Positions 31,984 to 34,625 of a stretch of DNA of 34,625 nt are shown here, one piece after another (position 1 is the stretch's first letter; every line of letters begins with the position of its first letter). The position numbers and the translations under genes were made by a program. Source of the stretch: UBA4421 sp002470275. Its GTDB lineage: Bacteria; Pseudomonadota; Gammaproteobacteria; Pseudomonadales; Azotimanducaceae. Location: assembly GCA_913052345.1 (NCBI GenBank), contig CAJXDR010000028.1, positions 1 to 34,625 on the forward strand. Reading direction: 5' to 3'. Below the pieces are notes generated by a model. The model did no database searches and was not told the DNA's origin. It saw nothing but the letters and a program-made list of their open reading frames with translations.

Positions 31984-33570
31984 TTAGTGCTCACGGGTCT
32001 TGCTGAAGACAACGTCTGGCCAGCGATCTTGGATGACCTGCAGATTGACACGACTGGTCGCGAGATAGGTGAGGTACCCCCCACCATCGATGGCCAGGTT
32101 GTCGGCATTTTTTTTACGGAATTCCGCCAACATTTTTTCATCACTGCAGCGCACCCAGCGTGCGGTAAAGGTACTGGTGCTCTCCCAGATACACTCCGCT
32201 CGGTACTCATCGCGCAGTCGGAAAGCCACCAGGTCAAACTGCAGCACTCCCACCGCGCCCACAACGATCTCGTTTTTGGTGAGCGGCTTAAACACTTGGG
32301 TGGCGCCCTCCTCAGCCAGCTGCTGCACCCCTTTTTCTAGCTGTTTAGAGCGAAGCGGGTCCTTTACCCGTACTCGCCGAAACAGTTCGGGCGCAAAATT
32401 TGGAATGCCGATAAACTGGTGCTGCTCACCCTCGGAAAAAGCATCGCCGATCTGAATGGTGCCGTGATTGTGGAGGCCGATGATGTCGCCGGCAAAGGCT
32501 TCCTCGGTTTGAACCCGGTCTCCAGCCATGAAGGTCACCGCGTCGGCCACCTTAATGTCCTTGCCCAAGCGCAGGTGTCGCATTTTCATCCCCTGACGAT
32601 AAACGCCGGAGCAGACGCGCAAAAAGGCAATGCGATCACGATGCTTGGGGTCCATGTTCGCCTGAATCTTGAACACGAAACCGCTAAATTTTGGCTCCTC
32701 AGGCTGCACCGTACGATCCTTGGTCCCCCTAGCCTGGGGCCCCGGTGCCTGATCAACAAAACCATTCAGCATCTGCTGAACGCCAAAGTTCCCTAGCGCG
32801 GTGCCAAAATAGACCGGCGTGACCGTAGCTTGCTCAAAATCCCCCTGATCAAAGGCATGGCTGGCACCGCGAACCAGCTCGATCTCCTCCACGAAGCCCT
32901 CGTATTCTGCCCCTAGGTAGGCCTGCGCCTCTGGGCTCTCTAACCCCTCAATTACGTCATAGGCATAGATGTGATGTCCCTGAGACTTGGCAAAACAAAT
33001 AATTTTGTCCGCGGCCAGTTCATAGATGCCTTTAAAGTGCTGCCCCATGCCGATGGGCCAATTAATGGGGGCGCACTGAATTTGCAGGATGTCCTCGATC
33101 TCGTCCATCAACTCAATGGGATCACGAATTTCACGATCCAGTTTATTGATGAAGGTGACGATGGGCGTGTCGCGCAAGCGACAGACCTCCATCAATTTAA
33201 CGGTGCGCGGCTCGACGCCCTTTGCCCCATCAATAACCATCAATGCAGAATCCACCGCGGTTAGCGTGCGGTAGGTATCCTCCGAAAAGTCCTCGTGCCC
33301 TGGCGTGTCTAAGAGATTGATCACCCGTTCACGATAAGGGAACTGCATCACGGACGTAGTGACAGAAATACCGCGCTCCTGCTCCATGGTCATCCAGTCC
33401 GACGTCGCGTGACGGTCAGACTTTCGCGACTTGACGGTGCCTGCCAGCTGGATGGCACCCCCAAATAACAACAGCTTTTCCGTCATCGTCGTTTTGCCCG
33501 CATCTGGGTGAGAGATGATGGCAAAGGTGCGTCGATTCACGATGTTTCTGGCGCTGACGGGCTCGGACAT
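31984..33570 (-). CDS. prfC: Peptide chain release factor 3
   Basis: RF3 is the translational GTPase that recycles RF1 and RF2 from the ribosome after peptide release. I choose the ATG at 33570 (528 residues) over a TTG two codons earlier. GTPase motifs are intact: G1 HPDAGKTT near residues 21-28, G2 region ERGISVTTSVM, G3 DTPGHEDF, and G4 INKLDREIRDP. RF3-typical parts are QLAGTVKSRKSDRHATSDWM, FVFKIQANMDPKHRDR, and FAPELFRRVRVKDPLRSKQL. The order holD-rimI-prfC is also found in E. coli, where yjjG lies between rimI and prfC. No Shine-Dalgarno is visible, and one arm of a ten-base inverted repeat lies about 17 bases before the ATG. Confidence 0.98.
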   Translation of the reverse strand: MSEPVSARNIVNRRTFAIISHPDAGKTTMTEKLLLFGGAIQLAGTVKSRKSDRHATSDWMTMEQERGISVTTSVMQFPYRERVINLLDTPGHEDFSEDTYRTLTAVDSALMVIDGAKGVEPRTVKLMEVCRLRDTPIVTFINKLDREIRDPIELMDEIEDILQIQCAPINWPIGMGQHFKGIYELAADKIICFAKSQGHHIYAYDVIEGLESPEAQAYLGAEYEGFVEEIELVRGASHAFDQGDFEQATVTPVYFGTALGNFGVQQMLNGFVDQAPGPQARGTKDRTVQPEEPKFSGFVFKIQANMDPKHRDRIAFLRVCSGVYRQGMKMRHLRLGKDIKVADAVTFMAGDRVQTEEAFAGDIIGLHNHGTIQIGDAFSEGEQHQFIGIPNFAPELFRRVRVKDPLRSKQLEKGVQQLAEEGATQVFKPLTKNEIVVGAVGVLQFDLVAFRLRDEYRAECIWESTSTFTARWVRCSDEKMLAEFRKKNADNLAIDGGGYLTYLATSRVNLQVIQDRWPDVVFSKTREH

Positions 33571-33587
33571 TGGCAATTTTTATGGCT

Positions 33588-33660
33588 ACGGCGGGAGAGG
33601 CAGTCTATCCCGTTTGACTAGGGAGAACGAGATCAGAAGCTAAACTCCCGCTCCCGCCGT
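33588..33660 (-). repeat. Ten-base inverted repeat between rimI and prfC
   Basis: ACGGCGGGAG (33588-33597) and CTCCCGCCGT (33651-33660) are perfectly complementary, 53 bases apart. They nearly fill the 101-base gap between rimI and prfC. In the transcript the second arm lies 17 bases before the prfC ATG. No T-tract follows, so it is not a normal terminator. A structured leader or an RNA-processing signal is possible. Confidence 0.6.
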
Positions 33661-33671
33661 CTTAAAGTGGC

Positions 33672-34172
33672 TCAGGACAGCATTAGACCGAAGATCAATG
33701 CATCCTCACGGGCCACTAAGCCGGGGGATCGGGTGGCAATCGGCAGGCTAGCGGGGTAGTAGCCCTTGCGACGACCAATCTCACTAAAGCCCCCCTCCAG
33801 ATAAACCCGTTGGGCGGCAGTATTACCCTCTCGCACCTCTAGGAAAATCTGGCAGGCCCCCTGCTCGCGAACAAAGGACACCACCTGACGAAGCCAATGA
33901 TGACCCAGGCCCTGTCCTCTGACGTCACGATGCAGACAAAAGTTAACCAGCTCGCATTCCTCTAGAACGAGGGTCACTATCGCGTAGCCGGCAACCCGGT
34001 TGTTCTTGGACTGGAGTGTCCGACATAGATAGCCTTGGTCCCGCCGGCTCAGGCAATCCAGAAAAATGCGCTCGCTCCAGGGGCTGGGATAGGCTTCTGC
34101 TTCAATTTGCAGGACCTGGGGCAAGTCCTGAACCACCATCTCGCGCTCGGAATAGTCGCTATGCGGAGTCAT
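33672..34172 (-). CDS. rimI: Ribosomal protein S18 alanine N-acetyltransferase (RimI)
   Basis: The 166-residue GNAT protein acetylates the N-terminal Ala of ribosomal protein S18. It has the acetyl-CoA-binding motif V88-R-G-Q-G-L-G (RDVRGQGLGHHWL), EAYPSPWSERIFLDCL in the N-terminal part, FLEVREGNTAAQRVYLEGGF, and EIGRRKGYYP near the C-terminus, all usual for RimI. The C-terminal tail beyond EIGRRKGYYP is slightly extended. The start overlaps the holD-like gene by 14 bases, so translation is probably coupled. This overlap and order mirror holD-rimI in E. coli. Confidence 0.95.
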   Translation of the reverse strand: MTPHSDYSEREMVVQDLPQVLQIEAEAYPSPWSERIFLDCLSRRDQGYLCRTLQSKNNRVAGYAIVTLVLEECELVNFCLHRDVRGQGLGHHWLRQVVSFVREQGACQIFLEVREGNTAAQRVYLEGGFSEIGRRKGYYPASLPIATRSPGLVAREDALIFGLMLS

Positions 34173-34625
34173 TGGCGAATTTTGCCCAGAGCGCCCTCTT
34201 TTGCTGGGCGCTCATCATCAAGGTCGACAGTGAGGGCAAGACCACCAGAGGGGCGTCTTCCTGAGGCAGCCAAGGTTTCAATATGTGCAGGCTCTCTTCG
34301 GTCAGAAAAATATCCTGCTGAGCGCCCGGCGCGTATTTCTCAAAAAAGGTAGCTATGGCCACCTCAGGGGTTCTGGAGGAAGCGACCATGGGCCAATGAA
34401 ATGCTCGGGCTGCCGGAGGGTCCAAGTGCAGGTCTCGCGCCGTTAGCCACCTGAGTCCGACCAAAAGATCGCTGACGAAGCGCAAAGCCTGCTCGTCAAT
34501 GGTTTGGTGATCTATGAATAGGAAGTGGTCGTGGGCGACAAAGTTTAGGGCTATGGGCGCAACGGGATTATCCTCCTGGGGCGCAACGGGATTGTCCTCC
34601 TGGGGCGCGTCGTCTGATGTCGCTC
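34159..34625 (-). CDS. holD: DNA polymerase III psi subunit-like protein (5' end outside window)
   Basis: The reading frame is open to the window edge (155 codons seen), so the start is missing. The C-terminal half matches the psi subunit in layout. IFLTEESLHILKPWLP corresponds to the region before the final domain, and LPSLSTLMMSAQQKRALWAKF corresponds to the conserved psi C-terminus (E. coli ends with a Leu-Asp-Arg-rich segment and RAALWQQI). It directly precedes and overlaps rimI, as holD does in E. coli. Psi ties chi (holC, also in this window) to the clamp loader. The visible N-terminal part is unusual: two tandem copies of PQEDNPVA and a later PQEDAPL, an acidic Pro-rich linker. HolD proteins are poorly conserved, so this call rests on position and the C-terminus. 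Confidence 0.7.
   Translation of the reverse strand, partial: ATSDDAPQEDNPVAPQEDNPVAPIALNFVAHDHFLFIDHQTIDEQALRFVSDLLVGLRWLTARDLHLDPPAARAFHWPMVASSRTPEVAIATFFEKYAPGAQQDIFLTEESLHILKPWLPQEDAPLVVLPSLSTLMMSAQQKRALWAKFANDSA
34558..34605. repeat. Two tandem 24-base repeats inside the holD-like gene
   Basis: Units at 34558-34581 and 34582-34605 are identical except one base (ATTATC versus ATTGTC), a change that is silent. Each encodes the eight residues PQEDNPVA. In-frame and very similar, so a recent duplication is likely. Confidence 0.9.

Noticed and set aside
1..34625. CRISPR arrays, tRNA or rRNA genes, transposases, integrases
   Set aside because: No regular direct-repeat arrays, cloverleaf sequences, rRNA segments or mobile-element proteins were seen on either strand.

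Overview
This 34.6 kb stretch is an ordinary, densely coded chromosomal segment of a Gram-negative bacterium, most likely a marine gammaproteobacterium. The linked set pepA-holC-valS, the order holD-rimI-prfC, the type IV minor-pilin block, a large TonB-dependent receptor and several acyl-CoA enzymes all point that way. Species level cannot be fixed from the sequence alone; the OM60/Halieaceae-type lineages are my guess. I see no rRNA, tRNA, CRISPR array, insertion sequence or prophage.

Layout. (1) 1-6883: a truncated phytanoyl-CoA dioxygenase-like gene with a HEAT repeat and a secreted protein of unknown function (both minus strand). A 546-base AT-rich gap with phased A-tracts follows, then a 1110-residue TonB-dependent receptor with a strong terminator and a small outer-membrane barrel protein. 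(2) 6983-9823: an SDR-like protein lacking the usual catalytic residues, divergent from a thiolase-like protein, then an RDD membrane protein. (3) 9938-14723: pepA-holC-valS (aminopeptidase, DNA polymerase III chi, valyl-tRNA synthetase). (4) 14741-17170, minus: four overlapping or closely spaced prepilin-like genes (FimT/PilE-like, PilV, PilW, PilX) with no PilY1. (5) 17265-19660, minus: hisH-hisF, then a PIG3-type quinone oxidoreductase. (6) 19834-22588: ferrochelatase, and a LysR regulator divergent from a TauE/SafE permease. (7) 22575-31166: a 1607-residue single-chain biotin-dependent acyl-CoA carboxylase (minus), divergent from a MoaB protein, a classical thiolase and an unusual 623-residue ketosynthase. 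(8) 31187-34625, minus: holD-like (open at the window end), rimI, prfC and a SirB1-family gene.

The most interesting part is region 7. The carboxylase carries, in one chain, an AccA-like carboxyltransferase half, about 500 residues of unassigned mostly helical sequence, an AccD-like half without the zinc ribbon, biotin carboxylase, and the biotin carrier with its target lysine. This is not the order found in eukaryotic-type or long-chain acyl-CoA carboxylases. Beside it lie a thiolase with complete active-site residues and a ketosynthase with a complete Cys-His-Lys-His set. Together they could make and condense malonyl-type extender units, which is inference. Secondary points are a putative DNA polymerase III psi subunit with an acidic tandem repeat, a cysteine cluster in the ferrochelatase, the incomplete pilin cluster, and the SDR and thiolase-like proteins with altered active sites.
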